From Dryococelus australis (Eukaryota; Arthropoda; Insecta; Phasmatodea; Phasmatidae): a stretch of DNA of 64,000 bases. Both the position numbers and the translations under genes were made by a program. The stretch is taken from contig CM056999.1 of assembly GCA_029891345.1 (NCBI GenBank), positions 29,237,418-29,301,417 of the forward strand. The letters run 5' to 3'. The notes below the pieces were generated by a model, which saw only the letters and a list, made by a program, of their open reading frames with translations, made no database searches and was not told the origin of the DNA. Below, in pieces: positions 47,460 through 59,599 of this stretch (position 1 is its first letter; the number at the start of each line of letters is the position of its first letter).

Positions 47460-49130
47460 CTATTATTTAGAATGAGAGAAGTAATGAGTGCAATTTACTA
47501 TAAAAAGTATTTGCTTGTATGTAATCCCCTACTTCGTAAATAGGGATCAACAAAACAATGAAATCACATGCTCGTGTATACAGAAATCAAATGTAAATTG
47601 ATGTTAGCAAGTTATTAGCATGATGGAGTAAACCATTTCATGTTTGTTTCGGAAATAGATAGTATTACCAACTTTTTTAAACAGCTTGTGTTTATATATA
47701 TTTTTGAAATAATTGTTGAACATGTTTTGTATCATCCTGTAGTTACTTGTGTATGTTTTGGAGCAATCTGTACTTGCTTGTGTTAAAATATTACACATAA
47801 ATTTTGTATCATCCTGTGTTTGTATATATTTTTGTAAATAAATATGATGTAAAATAAATCTCTTAGATAAAATTTATTTAACCTATTCCCTATTTATAGT
47901 GAACCTGTTTTGGTAAGAAAAATATTTTCTCCATAGAGAGGGAAATGTTCTGGAAGCGAGCTATCTAACCACTTTTCCATAACTAACAATATAATACACC
48001 ATCCCGAATAAGGCTTGGTTGATATAAACTGGGTTCGAGTCTCAGTTAGGTATGATTGTAACCATGTTAACATAAAAATAATAAAGGATGGATTACTGTT
48101 AATTAAACTAATATGAATTCGTTCACGTACATGAAAAAGGTAGATATGTTCAACTGTATAGATGTTTTAACTTAAATTAATTGCGTGGAATTTTTCCTAT
48201 TAAACATTATTAACTTTGTAATTTATAGTCGCTTCGAAATCTTATACTTGTAACATTTGCCAATAAAAAAAAAAAAAAAAAAAACCATTTTGTTTAGAGA
48301 TCTGTGATCCTATTAGTGCGACCATTCTTTCAAGGTTAAATTTCAATGTTTTTTCCCTATAGTACCAACTAAAGAAACTGAGATTTCAGAGGTTGGCAGT
48401 CTGAGTCCAACAAACCCCCGTATAATGGATTACACCCTGGAGAAAACCCAGACGCCTAGCTTTTCACTAAGGAAGCAACCAAGGACACCCCCAACCTGGA
48501 GAGGAGGACATTTCAGGTCAATTTTTTTTTTCAACTATTGAGACTAACAAGGTCAAAATGTCTTCCTAGCTGTTTGAAAATTCTCTAGCAAAATATTGTG
48601 TTTTGTACTTGATAAAAATCAATATTCACTTGTACACCAAACATCGTCAATTTGCGAATGTCAAAAAGACATTCAATATATCTTATAAATAGAATTTTAA
48701 CCAAATTGGGAACATGTTCGGACACATTAACGAAAAAATATCTGTATATGTTTAAAGGAAATATTGTTATCAACATATGGAATTAGAAAATGGGAACATA
48801 TTTACTGAAATGAGATCATATCACATTTCTTGATTTAGATAAGACATATTGTGAAAAAAAAATATCCTTTTAAAGATTAAAGTAATCTTAGAGTAGGGCA
48901 AAATGGGATTATAGCAGGGTTTTTTATGGATAATATTACTTTTTTCTATAAATTATATATCGTTATATTAAACGCATTATTATCTACTACATTGCTAATC
49001 ATTTTTAATGGCTTATTAAATAAACTTTATTTATTTGTTATGCTTCAGAAATTATTTTACTGATAAATAAATGTTATTAATTTCTTCAAGCAAGAAACTT
49101 AGCAGAGAGATTTATCTCCGAGTTTGGGGG
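47460..49130. other. Non-coding stretch inside the 15.75-kb unit
   Basis: AT-rich, with an A-tract at 48268 to 48284. A tRNA-like GGGTTCGAGTCTC lies near 48038. At 48395 to 48510 a GGAGAAAACCCAGACGCCTA block resembles the reversed body of the SINE-like element at 8.9 kb. No polymerase motifs were found on either strand. Confidence 0.45.
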
Positions 49131-49259
49131 TGCTGGTTTGAAGATATTTGAAAGTTGTGGATGCGGGAGGAGAGGGGAATGGGTGTTTGAACTTCTGACT
49201 TCTGGTTGGAGGGGAGAAATTTGGCTTCTCAAATGTTTTACCTGGGAATTTGAAATTTT

Positions 49260-49267
49260 TATAAATA
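49260..49267 (+). promoter_or_regulatory. TATA box candidate
   Basis: TATAAATA, with GTCAGTTCGG (arthropod initiator-like) about 50 bases downstream and the ATG of a 59-codon ORF at 49331. The TATA-to-initiator spacing is longer than the usual 30 bases, so start-site use is uncertain. Confidence 0.4.
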
Positions 49268-49330
49268 GGGCTTCAGCCTCTATGCCCCTTCCAATTTTTC
49301 CAGTTATTTGTCAGTTCGGTTCGCTTCGCG

Positions 49331-49510
49331 ATGTCGCGGTCGTGTGAAGACTACTTTTTTGGCTTATCTACGCAAGATTTTAACAGAGAGCTTGATGATT
49401 TTTATTGGGAGAATTTCAATAGATTAATCAACGATTCGGATGATTTAATAAGTGGTTTCTTAACTTCTTTAGAGAGGAAGAGGAGTTTACCTTCACATTG
49501 CAACCAGTGA
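49331..49510 (+). CDS. Short acidic ORF, unrecognised
   Basis: A 59-codon frame that begins MSRSCEDYFFGLSTQDFNRE, then is rich in D, N, F and W (DDFYWENF, NDSDDLISGF) and ends in KRSLPSHCNQ. The composition looks protein-like and a TATA box and initiator-like sequence precede it. It stops 60 bases before the regular part of the 81-base repeats. It may be a real small gene, a first exon, or part of the surrounding element. No family is recognised. Confidence 0.4.
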   Translation: MSRSCEDYFFGLSTQDFNRELDDFYWENFNRLINDSDDLISGFLTSLERKRSLPSHCNQ

Positions 49511-50162
49511 TGTCATCATTATCAGCATCTAAGAGAGTTTCCAAAATGCTGTTAGCCAAGGCGTCCACATCTTCCAAGTTTGCAGCACTGTCCACCACGG
49601 TGCCCATGTCTAAGAGAGTGTCCACAGCATCGTCAGCCACTGTGTCCATATCTTCCAAGTTTGCAGCACCGTCCGCCACGATGCCCATGTCTAAGAGTGT
49701 GTCCACAGCATCGTCAGCCACTATGTCCATATCTTCCAAGTTTGCAGCACCGTCCGCCACGATGCCCATGTCTAAGAGTGTGTCCACAGCATCGTCAGCC
49801 ACTATGTCCATATCTTCCAAGTTTGCAGCACTGTCCACCACGATGCCCATGTCTAAGAGAGTGTCCACAGCATCGTCAGCCACTGTGTCCATATCTTCCA
49901 AGTTTGCAGCACCGTCCGCCACGATGCCCATGTCTAAGAGTGTGTCCACAGCATCGTCAGCCACTGTGTCCATATCGTCCAAGTTTGCAGCACCGTCCGC
50001 CACGATGCCCATGTCTAAGAGTGTGTCCACAGCATCGTCAGCCACTGTGTCCATATCGTCCAAGTTTGCAGCACCATCACTCACGGTGCTCCCAACTACA
50101 GAGTTTGGAGCTTTAGACTTACGAAGAAGAATAACAGGTGAGCAATGACTGCCAACACTCAA
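49428..50162 (-). CDS. Acidic 27-residue repeat protein, hypothetical
   Basis: A 244-codon frame from the ATG at 50160 to 50162: MSVGSHCSPVILLRKSKAPN, then six to seven 27-residue units of the type DDMDTVADDAVDTLLDMG plus IVADGAANL, then a non-repeat end LLDADNDDITGCNVK to LLNHPNR. Each unit could form one or two amphipathic acidic helices. Differences between copies are mostly conservative on this strand (D/E, I/T/V, A/V), and one is silent here but not on the plus strand, which mildly favours this strand. The opposite strand is also open, so coding is unproven. No family recognised. Confidence 0.35.
   Translation of the reverse strand: MSVGSHCSPVILLRKSKAPNSVVGSTVSDGAANLDDMDTVADDAVDTLLDMGIVADGAANLDDMDTVADDAVDTLLDMGIVADGAANLEDMDTVADDAVDTLLDMGIVVDSAANLEDMDIVADDAVDTLLDMGIVADGAANLEDMDIVADDAVDTLLDMGIVADGAANLEDMDTVADDAVDTLLDMGTVVDSAANLEDVDALANSILETLLDADNDDITGCNVKVNSSSSLKKLRNHLLNHPNR
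49510..50100. repeat. 81-base coding-type minisatellite, about 7 copies
   Basis: Unit starts TCTTCCAAGTTTGCAGCACC at 49570 and recurs at 49651, 49732, 49813, 49894, 49975 and 50056, exactly 81 bases apart; a decayed copy precedes the first. Because 81 is a multiple of three, frames stay open on both strands: minus 49428 to 50162 (244 codons) and two plus frames. Copies differ by a few substitutions only. Confidence 0.95.
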
Positions 50163-50164
50163 GA

Positions 50165-51890
50165 TTTGCTCCTATTGTAAAAGATTAGATTTAACGTTTC
50201 CCTCCCTAAAAGTCTCTGAAAGCTGTATTTACTAATGATAATTGGTTTGCAGGAATTAGACGAATTTTTTAATTTTAATTTTGTTGTATCACCTGCTCCA
50301 AGTGTATTGAAATATTGTCCCCTGAATCACCATGACATAAATTAATTTCCCTGCCTCTGCCTATATTCAATCTGTCGCCGCAAGAAATAATTTATAGCTC
50401 AATCTCCTTACCTCCTTCACCTCCTTCACCAATAGTAGTTTTTCAGATAAGAAATGCAAATTAAGATTAGTTCTTAACCCTAGACTTATATTGTATTAAA
50501 AATTCACATTTTCAGTGATGAATTATTCCATCCATGGTATAATTTCACAAATTTTTTCATTATTAAAATATTGTAATATTTTTTTACTTGTAATAAGGTG
50601 AAAACTTTTTACAGTTTAATGATTGAAAATATAAAGTTCTAATGATTTGAAAAGCAATTTCATTGATTTGTAATGATTTACAAAGAAAATTCATTCAGGT
50701 TTAACGAATTTAAAGAATATTTATTTGGGTGTAACCAATTTTTGTGAAGAAATTTCATTGATTTGTAATGATTTATAAAGAAAATTCATTCAGTTTTAAC
50801 GATTTATAAAGAAACTTCATTCGGGCCTAACAATTTTTTAAAGAAATTTAATTGATTTGTAACTATTTATAAAGAAAATTCATGCATTTTGGAAAGATTA
50901 TTAAGAAACTTTATTATTATTTCAATCATACAATGATGTAAATTTTTTCACTGTAAACACATTTTGACATCGTAATGGTGAACAGGGCAGTTTTTTTATG
51001 GTTAAAAAGCCTGTTTGGCATAAACATGTAAATTATATAGAGTATTTGAATATTTTTGAAGTTATATGAGGACATGATGCAAATTATTTTTTTTTTTTTT
51101 ACAGTTTTAATTAGGAAAGATGGAATTTTTGGTTTAAAAAAAGTATTAAAAAAAAAAAAACTTTTTCGCAATGTGTGGATGACGCACAACCCGCTCTGGC
51201 CCGGTGCTGACCCAACTCTGAACTTTTTCCCCTCGTCGGCTCTCAAGATCTCATTAAAAGAGATGGGCAAATCTCTCCAATATTTTTTTCTCTCCTATAT
51301 GTCGAATTGATAGTAAAACATTTCTTAAATAGTCAATACTTGTAGAAAACATTTCTTAATGAGTGAATACTTGTAGAAAACATTTCTTAACAAGTGAATA
51401 AAATATGTCTTGTATTTCTGTGTGATTTTACAAATCATAGTTTGCTTGATTCAAATATACATTTGTTGTTGTTTGGATTTTGAAACTGGAGATTATCTCC
51501 GGGCTTATATTGGGAACTTGATTTCAGGGAGTTGTAAAAATGTTTTCTCTGCTCATAGTCAACCTGTTGTGTAAGGTTGAAGAGAGAGACTGTCAGGTGT
51601 AATCTCTTGGGATACCCATTCAGAGGGATACTGGTCGAAGCAGGGGAGCCAACACTAGAAAAAACCTGTTCTGAATACTCGAGTGGGGAGGGCGCATTGT
51701 CATAAAACAGATACTGCAGGAGTGCCAACTCACGGCAAAATACGAAAAAGCATTCTCAAGACTGAAGTTGAGGTGCATAAAACTGGTTTTGCGAACATCA
51801 GGCTTGATCGATAGCAGAGCTCTTCAGAAAAGAAGCTTCTGGGGTAGGGGTGGGATGGGGTGCTTGGACAGGGGCTTCCTCTGGACAAGG
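50165..51890. other. AT-rich spacer before right terminal repeat
   Basis: Between 50640 and 50900 a loose unit with AAAGAAAATTCATTCAG and TTCATTGATTTGTAATGATT recurs about four to five times at roughly 60 to 70 base spacing, a degenerate tandem repeat. A shorter one, ATACTTGTAGAAAACATTTC, occurs twice at 51330 to 51390 with related flanks. No genes. Confidence 0.6.
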
Positions 51891-51899
51891 GCCGGTTCT

Positions 51900-53470
51900 G
51901 AGGGCAAGGGGTGAAGGGTAGGGTGGCTACAAGCAGGCAGTTCCCGATCTGCACCCAACTAGGCATTTGTCCCCATCTTGACTCAGTTGCGAAAAATGAC
52001 AATCGCAGGTAGCTCGCATAAATGACCCCCAGGACCTCGCAGACACAGCTTCAAGGGGAGGGGGTGGAGCGAAGTGCCCTCAGCTATCCACTGTCTTCCA
52101 TCTTCAGTTCGTGATGGAAGCATGGAGGAGACAGATGTGTACAGATCTCTCTCGTCTTCGTCGGGTGGGTAGGCAATTGGTGGCCGACGAGCTTACGGTC
52201 GCTGGTAACCTCAACTATGGACCGACGACCATCTCTAGTGATAGCAGTGATTTACATTTTATAATGTACGTATTTTAATATAAAAGTATTTTATTGGGAA
52301 AATATAAATTTTCGTGTAACTTAGTTTCTTTTCAGATCGGTATACTGCGTTTGTGGTAAGTAATTGATTTCTGTGTTCGTAAAATGAAAATAATGTCTGC
52401 TTTAAAAATTGCCATGAATTTCATAAACATGAAAAAAAATTCCTTTCATTTATGAGTTTTTACTGTAATTTAAAGACAATTGTATATTGGACGCAGTAGA
52501 CATATCTACACACAGCTCGACATAAGTGTTACTCATTCATACATCGAACAAACATATTTTAATATCGTTTGGGGTAAGATTTTCTATCATTATATATTTT
52601 ACCTATCAGAATAGACATAAACTATTGTGTCTTGTTTAAATCGTATTCAGAGTTTTTTTTTTTACCACAAGATATCATTCTTCAGGCTGAATCGTATTAT
52701 TTATTCATACTGACTAGCTGGATTTTGTTTAAAGAGAGTAGTTGTTCGTTATACTTGCCTCTCATTTATTCATTCATATGTAGAACTCATTTAAATACGA
52801 CTGTCTTGTGTAATTTATTACTGGCTAGCTGGATTTCGCTTAGTGAGTTTACACTTGTCGACACCAGATGTTAAAATTCTCTCTTGTGTAGATTATATTT
52901 CTAAGCTCGAGACTTACGTTACGTTTAAGACTCATGTTATTGCACTTATTATAAACATAGTCATTTGAAATTTGCGATTCGAAGCGTGTAGTTTATTCAT
53001 ATGTAGAACACTCAGAATTTCTCTAACATTTAATTGCATTCGTAAAACAGACCATTTAACATGTAAATCGCCTCTTTCAAAGTCGCCTATCTTCCACCAC
53101 CATCTACGAGCAATTTCCCCCAAAAAAATAATAAAATTACACTTAGGCCACTCTTAGAAAATCGTTTAAACACTCTGCAATTCTCTCGTGTGGTAAATAT
53201 ATGCGTAAAAATCGTCTGTGTACCACCAACATCCCTCCAAACACCTCAAAATTAGGAAAATTAGAAAAAAATCTAGCCTTAGCCCACTCTTGCACTCAAC
53301 TATACACCTATATAAGGAAAAAAATTAATCCAATTAAAAACTAACCCTTTAATTCTTCTAACCCTTCCAATTAAATTTAAACCTTTCCATTTTTGATCGG
53401 ATTAAAAACGGATTAGGGACTAACTCTTTCAATAAAATCGATAATCCATCAAATAATCCCAATTTCGAAC
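51900..53470 (-). repeat. Right inverted repeat bounding the 15.75-kb unit
   Basis: Reverse-complement partner of 37720 to 39410. The outer end falls near AATAATCCCAATTTC at 53453 to 53467. A matching target repeat beyond the two ends was not identified. Confidence 0.93.
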
Positions 53471-53474
53471 TGTG

Positions 53475-56400
53475 TTTAACGCTCTTTCAGCGTTTATGGC
53501 GAATTGTTTGCTGATTTGGGCGATAATTTGTGTTTCACATATGTTTCACTAGTAGAAAATCAACCGGAAACAATCCATAAGTAACCAGTAATTTTTGGAC
53601 ACATTTTGATGATCATGGATGCTGTCTTAGATATTATAAACAGAAAAGTCAAATATGATCACTTTGAAGTCCAATATACGGCTGGTATATTACTCCATGG
53701 TACGTCACGAATAATTCTTTTAGAAAAAAATAGGCTCTCTAATAAAATAGTTTTGGACAAAAGGACATTTCTTGTTCAGATGATGCGAAGTAAGTCTCGA
53801 TAGTTTAATAAGGAAACAAATGGTGGTCCATTCAGAAATAAGAATACATTAGCGTTTTATATTTCATCCAATTGTGAGGCTGGAACAAGCTTCATTGCTC
53901 TAGGAAAACTTGAGAACTCCAATGCGGTCGAAATATGTTCCAGAACAGGCTCATTCGTGTACCATAATGTGACGACTACATAAAAATACTACTGGATGGG
54001 ACTAATATGATGAGTTTACAAAAATGTATCTATAAATATTACACACATTTCCTAACTGAATGAGTCATAAAGAAAGTTCAGTTTTGTTACTTCAAAAATG
54101 CAATAGATATTGCTATAGTGTTAACAAAAATAGTTTAAATAAATACGGACTATGAACTCATGGACTCTATTTTTGCAGCAATTTAGTGTAGGTGGTCTAG
54201 AGTAAATCATTATAAAATACGTTAACAGCGCCCATATTGCTTCTCGCAGCGTATTCCAGCAATCGCGGTCACAGTTTTCAATTTTAATGATTGAAGGTGT
54301 GATCAGGCAAACCATTCAGTTAAGGCCTGATCACAGTTCATAACACAAATTAATGTATCGACTTCCACTTATTATTTTTTGCCTTTTATGTTGCTAAAAT
54401 AAATAACACGTATGCTCTCAGCTATGTAGGCTATATATAGTGATACATTTAGTGTCATAATGTTGTAGATCATGCTGAGACCGCTTTTCGCCAAACGACA
54501 AACTTTCACGGTTTTTTTATTCTTGTCAATATTAAGAGAAGTGTAATTTTTTACATTCGTGCCTCAATTAATGAAGTAGTAGAAGTAAATTTTATTATCC
54601 TTTACTTCTAAAAATGTTTCTTGTACACCTGCAAACAGACTTGACGTGCATTCATTTATTTGTTTTGGAGGGAGTATCGTGTATTCACCATGAGCTATGT
54701 TCCAAGTTCTTGTTTAGGTTCTAACTACGTATTCGAAACTTTATTTTTCGGGTCGTGTTACGAGCAGGCCATTCTCAGCCCGAAGACATTTAACTTCCTT
54801 CTAAGTATTTTGATTGCTTTCTTCCTGCGATATCCGCTACCGCTGAACAGAAATATGCGGTCGATAGGAGGGAGAGGGGAGATGTAAATATTTCCCAGAA
54901 GACACTCGAAACAAGCGAACGGACGAAGTTGCGCCAAGTGGACATATCCGGTTTGGAAACTCCCGTGTCCGCCGTTAGCAGGTCGCCAGGAGGGAAGTTG
55001 GCAGCGTGGTCCGTTAGGTGTCCGGTGACTGTACTGCGGCACCGGACTGTACCCGCCGCTCCTGAATGGCCGAGGTCATCGCCCCTCCTCCCCCTCCCGC
55101 CTTATAGTGTCTGCCCGCGGCTACGCCGGCCGTATCCGTTCATTCATGAAATCGGCCGCCGACACCCGTCCACGTGGGGAGGTAAATGAGGTAGGGAAGG
55201 GGGCTGCGTTACGCCCCGTTTCGCACCCCGTGTCCGTCATTCCCTGAACCCCCCTCCTCCCACCACCTTCTTCTAAGCCACCCAGTGGTTTCCGACGACA
55301 AAGAGCCGGCCGCCAGTTTGTACTGAGCCACCTTGTAGACGTGAAGGACCACTGTTCTGCAATCCTCTAACAGCCGACTCCTCCCAGTCTCAAGAGGTTA
55401 ATTTAGGCGCATTCTTTAAACGTTTATTGAATGTCCATTAAGTAAACACGCCTATTGAGCAAACTTATTTTTAAGTGGTAGGCATGTGGCACGTGATTCA
55501 TATTGGTAGCCGGTACTGTAAACAGCAAGGTATCAGTACCCAGTACTCTCTGAGAGTGTTCTTCGTGGCTAATATGATTTGTGGAATTTTCTACACCTCT
55601 TTACAATGAATGGCAGTGGCTTGTGTGTTGCAAGATAAGCTGGCGTTAGCACTGTGCTGTACTATGTTGCTTGCTAGTCTACATTTACGCCACTAGGTAG
55701 AACGCAGTTGGGCAGGTGACGCCATAGGACGCGTGTAATGGGTCCCTTGCCTGCTCGTTGTGAGAGGTCGGAGTGCATTCAGTTTCTCTAGACTCTGTAG
55801 TGTTTGCTGATTCCTGCTGCGTGCACCTAGAATGTACAGCTCACCTCTCAACAGTTAACACACGCCACTGATGGATGTACAAGGGCAGTCATATTGAGCA
55901 CGCAGCGTGTTGATCTAACAAAAATGCTGACTGAATACAAGTACAGCGCATACCAATATATTACGTAGTTGCAACATCTGAACTCAGAACCGAATGTAAC
56001 ACCTGAACATCTTCATGTAGGCTACTACACATTATCTCACGTGAAGCGTGAAGGTGAAAAAGTTTTGGCCGGGACTATACACTGCAAGCCACAGTGTTGC
56101 TGAGGGCAATTGCTTCCTCACGTGACGACGCGATTTCCTTCCACGGAGGTGGTACACCTGCAGCTATCCTCCATTCCTTCCGTTATTGGCCGCACGTGAC
56201 TTCGTCCAAGCCAGAGTCGTATTTGACAGCCAATGAGGATTAAGTTACTCCGCTAAGGAACGTCTGTGTTTAGCGAGGAGCAGGCAACCAAGGGGTACAG
56301 TATTTGGAACCGCCCAAACGCGAAAATGTATCTGAGTTTAAGTGTATTGAAATACTACTTGACAATAATTCTTTTCGCGGAAATCGGGTCGTGCTCCTGA

Positions 56401-57080
56401 TTCCTTATTGCAAAACGCAAAGCCGACAACTCATTGGATGCGATGATGATGAAACCAGCAGATATTATCTCAGTTGAAGCACAGCAAGAAGACAAATTCT
56501 CGTATCCACAACTCCCGAAAGTATAAATCAAGCCAAGCCTGAATTAGAAAGTTATTTCGAGTGTGTCGTAAAATGACGACTTCCGTATCCTGTGAAGATA
56601 CCGGCGACATCAGCAGAGTTGTCGTCAAGTTCACTGCGCCGTAACATGCCGTCAGTGTAACCGGGGTGAAGAGCATGCTAGTCAGTGCCAGCTCTAACAA
56701 GCGGCCGGTCATACAGTCAGTTTGTTCAGTGTATTTACAACCTATAGTGTGAGTACAGAGACTGGCTGAAATAGTGCCCATGCGTAATAGTGGATGCAGG
56801 AGAATCATTTATAGATAGAGCGTAGAGACCACATAATTTCGCGTTGTAGTTTAGTTCCAAGGTAGACGACATACAGGTATGTGTTAGTTCCACGGCGCCA
56901 TTTGGAGCTCAGCTCATCCGACATGCTTTGCATGACTCACGCCAATAGTCAACTCTCAGCATCTGGTGACGTCATTCCGTGTCTCCAGGTGGAAGGGGAT
57001 GCCTGTGGCAGCAGCTGATGAACAAGTGACATCTACTAGCGCTTATACAGGATTGTCGAGTCTAACTTAGTGCCTTTCTT
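53475..57080. other. Intergenic stretch with GC-rich promoter-like patches
   Basis: No exon recognised. About 54890 to 55340 is distinctly GC- and CpG-rich against the AT-rich background, with polypyrimidine CTCCTCCCCCTCCC tracts. Near 56184 to 56231 an ATTGG, a CACGTG E-box and a CCAAT occur within 48 bases. These could belong to a host promoter region. Confidence 0.4.
56184..56231. promoter_or_regulatory. Inverted CCAAT, E-box and CCAAT cluster
   Basis: ATTGG at 56184, CACGTG about 8 bases on, and CCAAT near 56228. The set would suit NF-Y and bHLH factors. No adjacent gene is recognised. Confidence 0.3.
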
Positions 57081-57084
57081 TATA

Positions 57085-57322
57085 TAAGCTGTTCGCGTTA
57101 AAGTGAGCACTTTTTAAGGCCCTTTCGACAGGCATTTACGAATAATAAATCGATTTTATTGCAGCTCCAGACGTTAACTTTTGTTAGTGGTGAAATGTGT
57201 ACACTGTGCTTGTTAGTCTGATGACAATGTTTATAATAAAAACTGACAGGAAGGCAGAAATCTAATGAAAAGTAAAATTCAGCAAGGCCTTAAAAAGTGC
57301 TCACTTTACCGTGAACAGGCTA
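57085..57322. mobile_element. TA-flanked inverted-repeat element, 238 bases
   Basis: Ends TAAGCTGTTCGCGTTAAAGT and, reversed, TAGCCTGTTCACGGTAAAGT, then GTGAGCACTTTTTAAGGCC at both sides, with TA flanks. It is homologous throughout, in reverse orientation, to 21900 to 22136 (shared TGCAATAAAA and TTTCACCACT blocks). Confidence 0.88.
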
Positions 57323-57329
57323 TAACAAG

Positions 57330-58140
57330 AAATGATACGTGGTCTACTTGTAAGGACTTTGTGTCTAAAACTGTAGCTACGTCAACGCGTAATAAATAGA
57401 ACTTCTTCACTATCAAGAATTACTCAAATTTACTGTTTATTAGATTTATTATAGTAATCTGAAAAATAAACAGTAAATATGTTGAGAAGACACGCCAGAA
57501 AATACACAAATCAGAAACTATAATAGCATTAAAATAAACATTATTTTGTTTACAGATGTGTTGCTAGTGTACCAATTTAGTATTGGTTCGCCCGCGAAAA
57601 ACTTCTGATCATGTTTTATATAAATGCATACACGGGTGTGAAAAGAAAACATTCATCGGTGGTCGGTCGTGTGGAGCACAAATCCCAGCTGGCATAATTT
57701 TTTTTTTTTTTTTTCAAACAATATGCCCATCATTGAAAGTAAGTTTTCAGCCTGTATATTTCCTAACAATTTCCTTATATTGAAAATATATTATTTAGTC
57801 GATTCCTACGATCGCATGAAAACTATAGAACGCTACAAAATACATCGATTTCATACATTATCTTTACGTTCCCTATTCCAACCCTTTACTGACGCAGAAG
57901 AGATTATATAGAGTTACTGTTTATAATCCTGTGACAAATATAAAATCCTACGGAATTCAGTTTACCGATTTCTTTTTATAATTTAGCTCGTTTGAAGCTT
58001 TTAGCGATTTATCTGTTAAGTTTCGTGTATGTACTATAAACATGCACTGCATATTTCGCTTTAACCAAAACTTTGTGAATGCAGTTGACAACATTTCCAT
58101 GATAAAATATCTCTCTTCTGAACAAATTGTATTGTATTTT
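57330..58140. other. Intergenic stretch, nothing recognised
   Basis: AT-rich DNA; the T-tract at 57699 to 57714 is the only notable feature. Confidence 0.4.
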
Positions 58141-58149
58141 ATTGGTAAG

Positions 58150-58320
58150 GGCTTATGAATGTCCTCCGGTGACATGCCTCAAGGATTATCAGAGGACAGC
58201 TTACAAACTGACTTATGGCCTAACAAACTAACACCCAAGCCTTACTCTGGATTCGAACCCTGGACCTCCCGTACCCCATACCGGTGGCGCACCAACAGAC
58301 TACGCGACGGGAGGTCAGCT
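58150..58320 (-). mobile_element. tRNA-derived SINE
   Basis: On the minus strand the head reads GACCTCCCGTCGCG, GTAGTCTGTTGGTGCGC (A-box-like), and 30 bases later GGTTCGAATCC (perfect B box), followed by a non-tRNA body with GTCCTCTGATAATCC. It does not fold as a normal tRNA, so a SINE is preferred to a tRNA gene. Confidence 0.65.
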
Positions 58321-58324
58321 CTTT

Positions 58325-59590
58325 TCAATAAAATCTAGTCAAATTTCTGCCTTCATAAGAGCTAATAAAATTACCCTACGATTAAATAGTTTTGTGTTTG
58401 AGGAACGGAGTTGAAGGCAAGTGAATCCAACGACAAAAAGTAGTCCGAGGTCGCGGGGAGTCATTAACTCTTCTCAGTTTTTATTGTACTCGTCTCCATT
58501 AAGAGGAAACTGTTGGTTTAATACAAGTTTGGTGCCTATAACATTATGAGGAATGACTGAAGTTGAAATTCTGTGTCAAGCGCTGTGGAAACAATAATTC
58601 AATTATTATATTATAAACATAATATCCAGCAAAGTAAAACATTCTTTACGTAGTCCAATTTATAATATGAGGAAATCAGTCATAATAAAAATGCGTTACA
58701 CTTAAATCTCAGAGTAATTGTTTAGAGCAATGGGTAATTTTGGCCAAAAAAAAAGTTTAAAATGGTATTATTTGGGATGGGTTTTTTAACTGAAACTTGT
58801 GGCTACCGTCTTTATCTCTACGATGTGATACGCTTTCTTCGCACAGAAATATTTGGAACATTTTAAAAAGTGAAATATTTTCTAATTGTAAGACGTAACA
58901 ACTCATGCTCCTTCGATGAAAAATCTGTTGTTGACACATTTAATTGGTTAGCATTTAATTGTAAAGTAAAGACCAAAATGTAGTAGGAAAATGAATAAAT
59001 GTTTCCAATCCTTTGTGATATTTCAACGTTTTTACATATTTTCTTTATGATAAATTAAAACTTAAACGTTATCAAAACTGTGAAAACATTATCAAACTAC
59101 TATGTAACTTTGTTTAAAATTTTAGGAATATTTGGGTCATAAAAATACCTATAATTTATTAAACATGTTGGACTTGACCCTGGTTAAAGTACCTATGGAT
59201 ATGAATGACACAGGACTATTATTGGGGCAGATAACTATGTTTTAATACTACAATATTACTGAAGTGCATATTTCATGGTTGAGGACTGAATTCGATAAAC
59301 ATCACATAATTATTCATGGAGTAAGTGAAATCCCACAGTTCAATTTCGAAAATCGCATATTTCATTTCAAGACATCCCTTAGTAGTATACACTGATATTT
59401 TATCGCGGTGAGTATGGACAGCACATCTGCTGTAGAATTGTATGTACACTGAACAGAATGTGTATTCTGGAACAAGTTTTGGAAATGCCACTAGATGTTC
59501 CATGTACGCCAAAGCACGCACAAATATAAGTTTCCGCTCACACCGGGACACACTTGCCAGCAATATGGCGTCAGTGAGCAGCAACATTCG
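58325..59590. other. Intergenic stretch, nothing recognised
   Basis: AT-rich DNA with no supported feature. Confidence 0.4.
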
Positions 59591-59599
59591 GCGCCGCTC

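Larger units (their letters stand above)
37720..53470. mobile_element. Polinton/Maverick element B with long terminal inverted repeats (candidate full extent)
   Basis: Inverted repeats of about 1.6 kb enclose Polinton genes between 40.6 and 47.5 kb; the total of 15.75 kb falls in the 15 to 20 kb range known for Polintons. Integrase lies nearest the left end, as is common. The right 4.4 kb (47.5 to 51.9), where a polymerase gene would be expected, shows none. The element is broken, with roughly fifteen or more breaks, and old enough for its ends to differ by about a tenth. That the repeats are the element's own termini is inference. Confidence 0.6.

Noticed and set aside
49580-50116. 178-codon C/P-rich plus-strand frame over the 81-base repeats
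   Set aside because: All frames of an 81-base unit stay open together; this one has no start context or non-repeat sequence beyond the array.
58250-58320. Possible tRNA gene on the minus strand
   Set aside because: A and B box-like sequences are present but the arms do not form a normal cloverleaf and a non-tRNA body follows, so it is called a SINE.
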